Notes: generated by a model from the sequence alone, not told the origin. A stretch of DNA of 16,769 nt from Acidobacteriaceae bacterium (GCA_025462785.1 JAOAPG010000246.1:1-16769); one strand, 5' to 3'; shown: positions 6,723 to 15,639, counted from the stretch's first letter. Made by a program: numbers and translations.

Positions 6723-8606
6723 ATGAAGCAAGCTTTATCTTTGTTGCTGTCGTGTGCGCTGGCAACGAGCGCGTTTGCGGCGCCTGCGCCGCAAGCTACG
6801 ACCAGCGAGACGACTACCACCACCAAAACGACCACAAAGAAGCACCGCAAAGCCGCGGCACCGAGTGTTTCCCGGCAGATTGAAGACCTCAAGGAAGAAA
6901 TGAATAAAGCGATCGCGGCTCAGCAACAGCAGATTCTATTGCTGCAGCAGCAAATCCAGACCCGCGACCAGTCTCTGCAACAAATGCAGCAACGGCTTGA
7001 CCAGAGCCAGACCACGGCTACGGAGGCGGCGGGAAAAGCCGATGCCGTATCTACTCAAGTCGGAGCTCAGCAGCAGCAGGTGGTTGAGTTGAAGAGCGAC
7101 CTTTCCGATATTAAGCAGAATTCCACCAATACGGCCGTGAGTCTGCAAGAGACACAAAAGAACATCACCGACGCGTTGGAGAGTCCGATAGCGTTGCACT
7201 ATAAAGGAATCACGATTACTCCAGTTGGCTTCCTGGCAGCTGAAACCGTATGGCGCCAACATGCGCTCGCGTCCGACATTAACACTCCCTTCAATTCGAT
7301 CCCGTTCGTTGGTTCTGCTCAAAACAACCTTTCAGAATTCTTCGGCTCGGGCAGGCAGTCACGGATCGCGTTACTGGCTGAAGGCAAACTCAAAAGTGCC
7401 AAGCTGACGGGTTATGTTGAGGCTGACTTCCTCTCCGCCGGCGTAACCTCAAATAACAACGAGAGCAACAGTTACACTTTCCGGCAGCGCCAGGCTTGGG
7501 GACAGGCCGCGCTTAACGATGGTTTTACCTTCACCGGTGGCCAGATGTGGAGTTTAGTGACGGAGACTAGGAAAGGCGTCGACAACCGCAGCGAAGCGCT
7601 GCCGATGACCATCGATCCACAGTACAACATCGGATTTAGTTGGGCGCGGCAGTATGGATTCCGCGTCTCCAAGAACTTTGGCGACAAGTTCTGGCTGGCA
7701 GCCTCGGTAGAAAATCCGCAAGCTACGCTTACTGCGCACGGGAACGCAAACAACTTTGTCCTAGGTGCTCCCGGTACGAGCGGCGGCCTTTACAACCCAA
7801 GTGCAACTTATTCGTTCAATCCATCTCCTGATTTCATCTTCAAGGCAGCCGCGCAACCCTCCAAATGGAGTCACTTCGAAGCTTTCGGAATCATTAGCGA
7901 TTTCCGTAACCGAACCTATCCTTGCGCCACCGTGGCGGCAACTACTACCTGTTTGGGAATACTCGGGCCCTCTGCTGCGGGAGCCACAAACAACTCAACC
8001 ACTGGTTGGGGGGCGGGCGCCAATGCTCGCGTCTCGTTGTTGAATAAGCACCTGGATGCGGGAATTCATTTCCTGACCGGCGAGGGGATTGGTCGATACG
8101 GCACTGTGGGCCTTGCCGATACCACGGTTCGTCCAGACGGAACCCTTGCCCTAATCAAGAGCAACCAGGCACTCGCAACCTTGGAGGCTCACGCCAACAG
8201 AATTGATATATACGCCAATGTGGGCGGCGAGTATGCGGGCCGCAGGTCTTTCTTTAATCCCTCCGGCACTCCGGAAGGGTACGGTTCACCCTTATTCAAA
8301 AACTCTGGCTGCTACACCGAATTGCCGCCTGGGACACCCGTGGCCGGGCAATTCCCGGTTTCTTCAAACGGTTTTACTCCCGCTAACCCGGCGAACTGCA
8401 CCGGTGATACCCGTAACGAACTCGAGGGTACGATTGGATTCTGGTATCGCTTCTACAAGGGACCAAAGGGCACGATTCAATGGGGACCGCAGTACTCCTA
8501 CATTGTCCGCAACACGTGGGCAGGGGTGCCAGGAGTTGGCACCACTGGCGAGCCTTCTCCACATGAGAATATGGTCTTAACTTCGTTCCGTTACTACCTG
8601 CCTTAA
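6723..8606 (+). CDS. Outer-membrane porin-like protein with N-terminal coiled coil
   Basis: The 627-residue product has a Sec signal peptide (MKQALSLLLS core, cleavage near AFA at 17-19). A Thr-rich linker with a basic KKHRK patch follows at about 27-43, then a Gln-rich coiled coil at about 50-150 (runs of QQQQ, QQQ and heptad-spaced I/L). From about 158 the sequence alternates polar and aromatic residues in the way of a beta-barrel, with loops rich in Gly/Asn/Ser. The order signal, coiled coil, barrel is that of trimeric porins such as DcaP, and long proteins of this type are familiar in Acidobacteria. The C-terminus is SFRYYLP rather than ending in the usual aromatic residue. Two Cys pairs (C394/C405 and C525/C554, approximate) fall in loops and might form disulfides. 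The start has a GGGGGA-type ribosome site 5 nt upstream. Substrate is unknown; uptake partner to the transporter at 5122 is inferred. Confidence 0.8.
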   Translation: MKQALSLLLSCALATSAFAAPAPQATTSETTTTTKTTTKKHRKAAAPSVSRQIEDLKEEMNKAIAAQQQQILLLQQQIQTRDQSLQQMQQRLDQSQTTATEAAGKADAVSTQVGAQQQQVVELKSDLSDIKQNSTNTAVSLQETQKNITDALESPIALHYKGITITPVGFLAAETVWRQHALASDINTPFNSIPFVGSAQNNLSEFFGSGRQSRIALLAEGKLKSAKLTGYVEADFLSAGVTSNNNESNSYTFRQRQAWGQAALNDGFTFTGGQMWSLVTETRKGVDNRSEALPMTIDPQYNIGFSWARQYGFRVSKNFGDKFWLAASVENPQATLTAHGNANNFVLGAPGTSGGLYNPSATYSFNPSPDFIFKAAAQPSKWSHFEAFGIISDFRNRTYPCATVAATTTCLGILGPSAAGATNNSTTGWGAGANARVSLLNKHLDAGIHFLTGEGIGRYGTVGLADTTVRPDGTLALIKSNQALATLEAHANRIDIYANVGGEYAGRRSFFNPSGTPEGYGSPLFKNSGCYTELPPGTPVAGQFPVSSNGFTPANPANCTGDTRNELEGTIGFWYRFYKGPKGTIQWGPQYSYIVRNTWAGVPGVGTTGEPSPHENMVLTSFRYYLP

Positions 8607-8621
8607 GCTGAAAATACACGG

Positions 8622-8650
8622 GCCAGGGTGGAATCCTCACCCTGGCTTTT
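8622..8650 (+). terminator. Intrinsic terminator after the porin-like gene
   Basis: A perfect 9-bp stem, GCCAGGGTG/CACCCTGGC at 8622-8630 and 8638-8646, has a 7-nt loop and is followed at once by TTTT and then CCGTTT. It sits 15 nt after the porin stop codon. This is the clearest Rho-independent terminator in the window. Confidence 0.9.
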
Positions 8651-8750
8651 CCGTTTCTGGGGATGCTCTTATTTTCTGCTGCTTAGGAGCAAAGGCATTC
8701 CGAAGTAACTTCCGCATCTAAGCAAACTGGAATAGTTCTCAGGTTTGAAG

Positions 8751-8759
8751 TGGTATCAT
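8751..8759 (+). promoter_or_regulatory. Probable extended -10 promoter for the gene at 8778
   Basis: TGGTATCAT fits the extended -10 pattern TGnTATAAT with one mismatch. It lies about 100 bp beyond the porin terminator, where a new transcript is expected to begin. Transcription from about 8766 would leave a leader of roughly 12 nt before the ATG at 8778, or 36 nt before the ATG at 8802. No -35 match is seen. Confidence 0.35.
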
Positions 8760-8777
8760 TTCTGAAGATCAAACTAG

Positions 8778-9131
8778 ATGGACATCTCAACCAATTACAA
8801 AATGGGAAGGCGCCGAGTCGGTACTTGGGGCGCCGCTCTTATTTTGGTTGCGGTTTGTTCACTCACGATTAGTCTCGCCACTCGATACAACGATTGCGCA
8901 AGTGTTCCCAGTGTCAGTGTTAAGCACGTCACGATTCATTCATCTGCTCAGAAGCGACAACATTTAGACAAAGATGCAGCGCGATGGGTTACGCCTGTCG
9001 GGCGTTTTGCAATTCTGGAAGTATCGACTTTCTATCCCCGGTTCGCTCCCAGCGGACCTCCCGTCCATGCTTTTCTTTTGGACGAACGGCTGTATAATCG
9101 GCCTCCTCCTTCGAGCGAATTCCTCTCGTAA
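8778..9131 (+). CDS. Small membrane-anchored protein, function unknown
   Basis: The 117-residue product has one hydrophobic segment at about 17-35 after a basic patch (GRRR at 10-13). It is predicted to be anchored in the inner membrane with its C-terminal part in the periplasm. The tail carries KRQHLDKDAARW at 59-70 and FYPRFAPSGPPVHAFLLDER with LYNRPPP at 85-111. I associate this aromatic and proline-rich pattern with short acidobacterial proteins of unknown role (memory, no search). The start is uncertain: the ATG at 8802 gives MGRRRVGTW and a tidier N-terminus, and neither ATG has a strong Shine-Dalgarno. It follows the porin terminator and an extended -10 element, so it probably begins a new transcript. 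Confidence 0.62.
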   Translation: MDISTNYKMGRRRVGTWGAALILVAVCSLTISLATRYNDCASVPSVSVKHVTIHSSAQKRQHLDKDAARWVTPVGRFAILEVSTFYPRFAPSGPPVHAFLLDERLYNRPPPSSEFLS

Positions 9132-9310
9132 TTAATTCAGAGATCTAACAGGACTTCAACTCAACCCGGTTCATTTCGGGGCAAATCTCCGCGCGTTGCT
9201 GTGGCAAGGCCGGAAGAGATTCGAAGGGGCATATGAAGCGAATGGTCCGTTCCACTTGTCGTGGCTGGTCTTGGACCTTTGCCGCTGCCCTCTATCGAGT
9301 CGGATCTCAT

Positions 9311-9317
9311 GGAGGAG
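9311..9317 (+). promoter_or_regulatory. Ribosome binding site that fixes a GTG start at 9321
   Basis: GGAGGAG lies just before the GTG at 9321, with the core GGAGG 5 nt away. It decides against the upstream in-frame ATGs at 9261 and 9309, which would put extra residues ahead of the signal peptide. The ATG at 9309 overlaps this site. Confidence 0.6.
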
Positions 9318-9320
9318 ATC

Positions 9321-9716
9321 GTGAAAAAGAATTTAATCCTACTCGTACTCGTGTCGGGTGCGCTGATGACGTGCGCGCACGCTGAGGCTAAACAGAACTA
9401 CCAATCAGCTACGGTGGTCAGTGTGGAAAAGCATGAAAGTCCATCCAATTACGTCGGCGGCAATCCGTCGGACGCACCGTTGCAAGCCACAGTTCACTCC
9501 TACGATATTGGCATCAGGTTGAACTGCGAGACATATGTAGCGCGTTATGAGTCTGCACTCGATTATTTGCCGTCTGCTTTCACTCCCAACCATGACATAG
9601 AAGTGAATCTGCAAAAGCATGTGATCCATGTGAGCCTTCCTGGTAACCGCGACGTAAGAATGAGCATCAACCGACGCATCCGGGAAAAGAATTCGTCGTG
9701 TATGGCCCGCAATTAA
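9321..9716 (+). CDS. Small secreted protein, function unknown
   Basis: Starting at GTG, the 131-residue product begins MKKNLILLVLVSGALMTC and has a normal Sec signal peptide, with a likely cleavage after AHA at 19-21. C18 sits at the end of the hydrophobic core, but LMTC is not a standard lipobox. The mature part includes YQSATVVSVEKHES at 27-40, GGNPSDAPLQ at 46-55, YDIGIRLNCETYVARYESALDYLPSAF and a basic C-terminus. I recognise this pattern from acidobacterial exported proteins with no known role; that recognition is from memory. It appears to be a compact beta-rich periplasmic or secreted domain (inference). It lies between a membrane-anchored small protein and the RND operon, about 100 bp from the latter, on the same strand. 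Confidence 0.75.
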   Translation: MKKNLILLVLVSGALMTCAHAEAKQNYQSATVVSVEKHESPSNYVGGNPSDAPLQATVHSYDIGIRLNCETYVARYESALDYLPSAFTPNHDIEVNLQKHVIHVSLPGNRDVRMSINRRIREKNSSCMARN

Positions 9717-9814
9717 CTCTCTTCGGGAGTGCAGCCCGAGGAGCCTCGCGCCGCGCTCCGATTATTTGGATTATTGCAGTCCCTTAACTGAAGCTCTGGT
9801 GAGGCCATGAATGG

Positions 9815-11071
9815 GTGAATGTAAATATGCGTAAACGATATTGGATTCTTGGAACAGCATTGCTCGCTTTGCTGGCAGTTTGTGTTGCTACGACGGGCTG
9901 CGGACATTCGGGCGAGGCTTCTGAGTCCGTTTCGGCTAATGCAGTACCCCGCGCTGCCGTTGTTCAAGCTCGACGTGCACCGCTTTCCAACACATTGTCT
10001 ATCGCGGGCGAGTTTCTGCCGTACCAGGAAGTCGAGCTCCATGCCAAGGTTGCGGGCTACATCCGAGACATTAACGTCGATATTGGCGATCGCGTCCATA
10101 AGGGACAGGTGCTCGCAGTTCTGGAAATCCCTGAGTTGACTGCGCAATTACAGTCTGCCAGTGCGGAAGTGGGTCATAGCAAAGAGGAGATTCTCCGCGC
10201 GCAAAATGAGGTCACCCGTGCCGAAGCCGACTATGCTGCGTTGCATGCCGCCGCTACCCGGTTGAAACAGGCCTCACAGGCGCGGCCTGGTTTGATTGCA
10301 GAGCAAGAGCTGGACGATGCCACTGCCAAAGACCGCTCTGCTGCGGCACAGGTAGAGGGCGCCAAGTCGGCATTGGCGGCGTCCCGGCAGCAATTGGAAG
10401 TTTCTGAAGCAGACCAGCAACACTATGCCGCGCTCTCGGAATATTCGCGCATTACCGCTCCCTTCGATGGAGTAGTGACCTGGCGTTACGCGGATACGGG
10501 GGCACTCATTCAGGCAGGCACCTCGAACGCAAGCTCGATGCCTGTAGTGAAACTTTCGCAGGTGAAAGTATTGCGGCTTCGTATCCCGGTGCCTGAGTCT
10601 CTAACTCCCAGTGTTAAAGATGGGGAGCCCGCTGATATCCGGGTGCAGGCAACGAACGTGCACCTCTCGGGCAAAGTCATCCGCGCGACCGATTCTTTGG
10701 ATCGGTCAACCAGAACTATGCAAGTCGAAGTGGATGTGCCGAATCGCGATTACAGGTTAGCGCCAGGGATGTATGCCGATGTGTCACTGCGCATTCAAAA
10801 CGCCCCCAGCGCATTGACAGTTCCGGTACAGGCAATCAATCGAAGCGGGGATAAGACCAAGGTGCTCGTGGTTGATTCACAGAACCTCGTCGAGGAGCGC
10901 GAGATCAAAACCGGAATTGAAGGATCGAACCGCGTCCAGGTTCTAGCGGGATTAAACGAGGGGGATCGAGTGATCGTGGGCAATTTAGGGGAGTACCGGC
11001 CCGGCCAGCATGTTGATCCCAAGCTGAGTACGATGGCGGACGAGAGTGCCGCAGAACAGGGAGTGCAGTAG
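9815..11071 (+). CDS. RND efflux periplasmic adaptor subunit (membrane fusion protein)
   Basis: Periplasmic adaptor joining the inner-membrane RND pump to the outer-membrane channel. The 418-residue product has an N-terminal hydrophobic segment (about 10-27) ending in ATTGC, so it may be a lipoprotein, although the lipobox is imperfect. The first barrel-sandwich half is at about 68-104 (VELHAKVAGYIRDINVDIGDRVHKGQVLAVLE). An alpha-helical hairpin runs over about 105-207, the second lipoyl half is TAPFDGVVTWRYADTGALIQ at about 214-233, and the beta-barrel and membrane-proximal domains are at about 250-400. Length is typical for AcrA/MdtA relatives. Start choice is GTG at 9815 (GAGG 10 nt upstream), with an in-frame ATG at 9827 giving MRKRYWILG as an equal alternative. 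The permease gene begins 2 nt after the stop, so the two are co-transcribed. No linked regulator gene is visible. Confidence 0.93.
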   Translation: MNVNMRKRYWILGTALLALLAVCVATTGCGHSGEASESVSANAVPRAAVVQARRAPLSNTLSIAGEFLPYQEVELHAKVAGYIRDINVDIGDRVHKGQVLAVLEIPELTAQLQSASAEVGHSKEEILRAQNEVTRAEADYAALHAAATRLKQASQARPGLIAEQELDDATAKDRSAAAQVEGAKSALAASRQQLEVSEADQQHYAALSEYSRITAPFDGVVTWRYADTGALIQAGTSNASSMPVVKLSQVKVLRLRIPVPESLTPSVKDGEPADIRVQATNVHLSGKVIRATDSLDRSTRTMQVEVDVPNRDYRLAPGMYADVSLRIQNAPSALTVPVQAINRSGDKTKVLVVDSQNLVEEREIKTGIEGSNRVQVLAGLNEGDRVIVGNLGEYRPGQHVDPKLSTMADESAAEQGVQ

Positions 11072-11073
11072 AC

Positions 11074-14000
11074 ATGTCGGGCTTTGCTATCCGGTATCCA
11101 TTTTTCATCATCATGTTGTGCCTGATCATCGTGGTCGTCGGCGCGACGACTGTCGCACGCATGCCGGTGGATCTTTTTCCTGAGATCAACATTCCAGTAG
11201 TTGTGGTGGCAACGTTTTATTCTGGCATGCCACCGGAACAGATTGAAGCCAACATCACAAATCCGTTCGAGAGATTCTTCACCCTAGGGAGTGGCATTGA
11301 TCATATTGAATCGCGTTCATTGACTGGGGTCAGTCTGATCAAGATTTACTTCCAGCCGGGAACTAATCCGGACGCAGCGGTTAGCGGCATCTCCAATCTT
11401 GCGATGGCGCAATTGCGGCGACTGCCTCCGAGCACTCTGCCGCCAGTAGTACTCAAATTCGACGCCTCCAGCTTGCCGGTTTGCTTGATCACGTTGAAGG
11501 GGCAAGCTCTGAACGAGACGCAGTTGCACGACCTGGGACAGTTCACGGTTCGTAATCAGATTGCAAACGTGCCGGGTGCATCGGTGCCCCAACCATTCGG
11601 CGGCAAGTATCGGCAGATTCAAGTCTATGTTGATCCGGTAAAGCTGGAGGCTCATCAGCTAAGCCTGATGGACGTTGTGCGCACAGTCAACGATGCGAAT
11701 ACGATTCTGCCGTCTGGTGATGTGCGGATAGGTTCGAAGGATTACAACATCTACACCAACAGCCAGCTTCCCACCACGGAAGAGATCAACCGGTTGCCGC
11801 TCAAGTCGGAGGACAACGCCGAATTGATGGTGTCGGACGTAGGGCATGCGGAAGATGCGGCCGCGATTCAGACGAACATCGTCCGCGTAGATGGGCAAAG
11901 ATCGGTTTATCTTCCGATTCTCAAACAGGGCGGGAACAGTAATACCATCGCGATTGTTAATGGCATCAAAAAGTCCATTGGAAATCTACTGGATATTCCC
12001 AAGTCTCTAGTAGCGAAGGTGGCGTTCGATCAATCCGTTTTCGTGAAGACGGCAATCGCGAACCTGGGCAGCGAAGGCGGAATCGGGTTGGTGCTCACCG
12101 CCCTCATGATCCTGATCTTCCTTGGCAACGTGCGCGCGACACTCGCGGTGATGCTCTCGATTCCACTCTCCGCCCTGGCTGCGTTTATGGCTATTAATGC
12201 CAGCGGAGGATCGATCAACACCATGGTTCTCGGAGGACTGGCGCTTGCTTTCTCGCGATTGATCGATAATTCAGTGGTGGTGCTGGAGAACATTTTCCGG
12301 CATCTCGAGATGGGAGAGACACCCGAGGCGGCTGCCGAGAAAGGCGGCAGAGAAGTAGCAATGCCTGTGCTTGCCGCCACCTTCACTACGGCGATTGTCT
12401 TCTTTCCAGTTGTGTTCCTTTACGGAGTGAGCAGATTCTTGTTCACGGCTCTAGCCGCTGCGGTTGTGTTCTCGCTGTTCGCTTCTTATGCGGTAGCTAT
12501 GACAGTTGTACCGCTGTTTTGCGCTCGCTTCATTAAGTCACCGCACGGCGAAGCGGCACACCATCCTGGGAAGACGAAGTTTGAACGTTTTATTCGTTGG
12601 TTTAATCGCCGCTATGACAGGATGCTCATGCGTTACGACATCGCGGTAGGGCGTAGCCTGCTTCGTCCTTTTGCTACCGTTGTTGGAATCCTTGGCATTT
12701 GTCTTTTCAGTTTCGGATTATTTCCGCTGATGGGCTTGGGATTTTTCCCTCGAACCGACCCCGGCCAATTTGTGATCAACGTTAAGACTCCCACGGGCAC
12801 GCGCCTCGAATTGACGAACGAGTACATCAAGCATGTCGAACAGGATATTCGCCAGGTAGTCTCGCCAAAAGATCTGGACATGATCGTTTCGAACATCGGC
12901 ATAACCCCGGACTTCTCGGCGATTTACACCAGCAATTCCGGGCAGCACACAGCATTCGTGCAGGTCAGTCTCAAAAAAGAGCACGAAATCGGCAGCTATG
13001 AATACATGCGTCGAGTGCGTGCCAAATTGTCCGACGATCTGCCTGAGCTTTCGACGTATTTCCAAGCGGGAGGACTGGTGGATGTGGTCGTCAACTTAGG
13101 CCTTCCTGCGCCGATCGATCTTCAGGTTAGTGGCAACAATCAAAAGGAGGCTTACCAGACAGCCACCGATATCGCGCAGCAAGTACGCAAGCTGCACGGC
13201 GTGAGCGATGTGTTGATCCCGCAGGATCTCGATTATCCCGGGATCGAACTCAATGTTAATCGCGAAATGGCCGGGCGTGTGGGCGTGTCGTCCAAGGAAG
13301 CGGTCGACAATGTTATTACTGCTCTGACGTCGGACAGCATGATTGCGCCGAGCTACTGGGTCGATCCGCATAGCGGAAACAATTACCTGCTCACGGTGCA
13401 GTATCCGGAGACACAGGTCAAATCGCTTACCGATCTTAAGCAGATTCCACTGCATGCCGCGAATAACAAGAACCCGACCAATCTTGAGGCTGTGTCGGAC
13501 GTAAAGATGATCAACACGCCTACTGAAGTGGATCATTACCAGCTTCGCCGCGTTATTGATGTATACGTTTCGCCACGGAGTGAAGATCTCGGCAGCCTTG
13601 CGAATCAAGTCGACAAGATAGTTGCGAACACCAAGCTGCCCGAGAATGTACGGGTCACGATGCGTGGATCGGTCGAGGGCATGCGGCAGTCGTTGAAAAG
13701 CTTTGGAATCGGCCTCATCCTGTCCGTCGTTTTGGTTTATTTGATCCTGATGGCGCAGTTTTCTTCGTTCATTGATCCGCTGATTATTTTGTTGGCGATC
13801 CCGCCGGGAATCACGGGCGTCATTTTATTCCTTCTGCTGACTCATACGACTGTGAATGTCATGTCATTGATGGGAGTCATCATGATGACGGGAATCGTGG
13901 TCTCGAACAGCATTCTGATCGTTGAGTTCACACGTTCGTTGAGAAAAGAAGGCATGCCGATCAAACAAGCAGTAGCGACGGCGTGCCGTGTGCGTTTGCG

Positions 14001-14211
14001 GCCAGTTTTGATGACCTCTTTGGCGACGATTCTTGGCATGATTCCGATGGCGCTCGCACTCGAAGCTGGAAGCGAACAATACGCGCCATTGGCTCGCGCA
14101 ATTATCGGCGGACTCACGGTATCGGTGATCGCGACGGTGTTCGTGGTTCCTGCCGCTTATCTGCTGATCCATCGTCGAGAAGAAGAGCAAACTCCAGTCG
14201 CGCAAAGCTGA
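11074..14211 (+). CDS. RND efflux permease subunit (HAE1/AcrB-like)
   Basis: Inner-membrane pump subunit that exports substrates from the periplasm or membrane using proton flow, working as a trimer with the adaptor and outer-membrane factor. The 1045 residues are normal for AcrB-type proteins and show the two-fold layout: TM1 (about 10-28), a large periplasmic loop to about 330, TM2-TM6, a cytoplasmic amphipathic stretch (about 490-525), TM7, a second loop (about 560-870), and TM8-TM12. Family marks include RMPVDLFPEINIP at 29-41 and RLRPVLMTSLATILGMIPMA at 974-993. In TM4 the AcrB D407-D408 pair is D398-N399, the TM10 Lys940 position is S944, the TM11 Arg971 position is R974, and R395 is an extra TM4 charge. 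The proton path therefore departs from AcrB, perhaps as a subfamily trait. Substrate class is not evident. It starts 2 nt after the adaptor gene. Confidence 0.96.
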   Translation: MSGFAIRYPFFIIMLCLIIVVVGATTVARMPVDLFPEINIPVVVVATFYSGMPPEQIEANITNPFERFFTLGSGIDHIESRSLTGVSLIKIYFQPGTNPDAAVSGISNLAMAQLRRLPPSTLPPVVLKFDASSLPVCLITLKGQALNETQLHDLGQFTVRNQIANVPGASVPQPFGGKYRQIQVYVDPVKLEAHQLSLMDVVRTVNDANTILPSGDVRIGSKDYNIYTNSQLPTTEEINRLPLKSEDNAELMVSDVGHAEDAAAIQTNIVRVDGQRSVYLPILKQGGNSNTIAIVNGIKKSIGNLLDIPKSLVAKVAFDQSVFVKTAIANLGSEGGIGLVLTALMILIFLGNVRATLAVMLSIPLSALAAFMAINASGGSINTMVLGGLALAFSRLIDNSVVVLENIFRHLEMGETPEAAAEKGGREVAMPVLAATFTTAIVFFPVVFLYGVSRFLFTALAAAVVFSLFASYAVAMTVVPLFCARFIKSPHGEAAHHPGKTKFERFIRWFNRRYDRMLMRYDIAVGRSLLRPFATVVGILGICLFSFGLFPLMGLGFFPRTDPGQFVINVKTPTGTRLELTNEYIKHVEQDIRQVVSPKDLDMIVSNIGITPDFSAIYTSNSGQHTAFVQVSLKKEHEIGSYEYMRRVRAKLSDDLPELSTYFQAGGLVDVVVNLGLPAPIDLQVSGNNQKEAYQTATDIAQQVRKLHGVSDVLIPQDLDYPGIELNVNREMAGRVGVSSKEAVDNVITALTSDSMIAPSYWVDPHSGNNYLLTVQYPETQVKSLTDLKQIPLHAANNKNPTNLEAVSDVKMINTPTEVDHYQLRRVIDVYVSPRSEDLGSLANQVDKIVANTKLPENVRVTMRGSVEGMRQSLKSFGIGLILSVVLVYLILMAQFSSFIDPLIILLAIPPGITGVILFLLLTHTTVNVMSLMGVIMMTGIVVSNSILIVEFTRSLRKEGMPIKQAVATACRVRLRPVLMTSLATILGMIPMALALEAGSEQYAPLARAIIGGLTVSVIATVFVVPAAYLLIHRREEEQTPVAQS

Positions 14212-14229
14212 GGTTCATAAATAAACATC

Positions 14230-15639
14230 ATGAAGACCACGTTATTTGTTTTGGCTCTATTAGTGCCCGCGTATGCTTTCGCGCAGACCACAGCGAGCTT
14301 GCCTTCCGCACCAACTCCAAGACCAAGTACTGATCCATTCATTCTTGCCCAGGCCGGGGCCGGTTCGGCATCTCCTCTGCCAGGTACGGCGCAAACTCCC
14401 GCGATGCCGCAGGTTGGCAGCGGAACTCCTCTTTCATTGAAGCAGGCTGAGGCGTTGGCCATCCAGAACAATCCGCAGATTTCGGTGGCTCGGCTCAACT
14501 CTCTGGCTTCGCGGCAAGTCACGCGCGAAGTACGTTCGAATCTGTGGCCGACCGCAACGGTCGATCTCACGGCCGTGGACGCCAATCCGGGCACCCGTAT
14601 CTCGGCCGGTGCGCTGAATAATCCTGTCATCTACCAGCGTGCCGGTGTGGGCACCATGGTAAGCCAGTTAATCACTGATTTTGGCCACACCACGAATCTT
14701 GTGGCGAGCGCCAATCTTTCGGCAAAGGCGGAGGAACAAAACGCGATTGCAACCAAGGAGCAAATCCTGCTCGCCGTTGACCAAGCTTTTTATTCAGCGT
14801 TGCAAGCGCACGCTCTCTTGACGGTCGCGCAACAGACGGTGAACGCGCGTCAAACTGTGGCGGATCAAATCCAGGCGCTATTCAACAGCAAGCTCAAGTC
14901 CCAACTCGATCTCAGTTTTGCCAATGTCAATTTGGCGGAAGCGAAGCTTCTTTTTCTCGACGCTCAAAATAATGAGAGCGCTTCGCTAGCAACTTTGTCG
15001 ATGGTGCTCGGCTATCCCGGCGCTCAGAATTTTCAGCTGGTCGAGGATACGACTTCCATCGCGCCACCTCCCGGCAACGTGGACGATCTTATCTCTCAGG
15101 CATTTTCAATGAGGCCGGAGATTATGTCGCTAAACTTCCAGTATGAATCGGCTCATAAATTCCAGACCGCAGAGCGCGACTTACTTTTGCCCAGCATTCG
15201 TGCGCTCGGGGCGGTCGGAGATACTCCGGTGAGGAATCCTCTTGTTTCAAGCTGGTATGGTGCGGTCGGAGTCAACGTCGACATTCCAGTGTTCAACGGC
15301 TTTCTGTACACAGCACGAGCTCGGGAAGCGGCACTGAGAGAGCAAGTAACACAAGAACGCCTGATCGATCTTCGGAACCGAATCGCACGTGACGTGCGCA
15401 CGAGTTGGCTGAACGCGAATACTGCATATCAGCGAGTGGACGTCACGACGCAATTATTGAATCAGGCGAATCTGGCGCTTGATCTGGCCCAGACCCGCTA
15501 CAAGCTCGGACTAGGGTCAATCGTGGAACTTAGTCAGGCGCAACTTCAGCAGACCCAGGCACAGATCAGCGGAGCGCAAGCCAGCTATGACTATCGTCTA
15601 ACCTTGGCGGTGCTTACATACGAGACAACCGGAATCTAA
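14230..15639 (+). CDS. TolC-like outer-membrane efflux protein
   Basis: Outer-membrane factor that forms the exit duct of the RND pump. The 469-residue product has a signal peptide (MKTTLFVLALLVPAYAFA, cleaved before Q19) and then a low-complexity Pro/Ser/Ala linker to about 65. Two outer-membrane efflux protein repeats cover about 68-265 and 285-465. Typical marks are LSLKQAEALAIQNNPQI at about 69-84 in repeat one, heptad-patterned helices such as KEQILLAVDQAFYSALQAHALL, and in repeat two VNVDIPVFNGFLYTARAREA and LAQTRYKLGLGSIVELSQAQL. There is no Cys near the cleavage site, so it is not a lipid-anchored type. It starts 18 nt after the permease stop. The nearest GAGG (14210-14213) is 16 nt from the ATG, so translation may depend on coupling. 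Confidence 0.94.
   Translation: MKTTLFVLALLVPAYAFAQTTASLPSAPTPRPSTDPFILAQAGAGSASPLPGTAQTPAMPQVGSGTPLSLKQAEALAIQNNPQISVARLNSLASRQVTREVRSNLWPTATVDLTAVDANPGTRISAGALNNPVIYQRAGVGTMVSQLITDFGHTTNLVASANLSAKAEEQNAIATKEQILLAVDQAFYSALQAHALLTVAQQTVNARQTVADQIQALFNSKLKSQLDLSFANVNLAEAKLLFLDAQNNESASLATLSMVLGYPGAQNFQLVEDTTSIAPPPGNVDDLISQAFSMRPEIMSLNFQYESAHKFQTAERDLLLPSIRALGAVGDTPVRNPLVSSWYGAVGVNVDIPVFNGFLYTARAREAALREQVTQERLIDLRNRIARDVRTSWLNANTAYQRVDVTTQLLNQANLALDLAQTRYKLGLGSIVELSQAQLQQTQAQISGAQASYDYRLTLAVLTYETTGI

Noticed and set aside
9233..9385. 50-codon open frame (ATG at 9233) overlapping the start of the secreted protein gene, considered as a leader peptide
   Set aside because: GAAGGGG precedes it and it could be translated, but the product shows no regulatory codon run and its downstream half merely reads the signal-peptide region in another frame.
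13096..13608. 170-codon minus-strand open frame inside the RND permease gene
   Set aside because: It is entirely within the permease coding sequence, has no ribosome site and shows no recognisable protein features.
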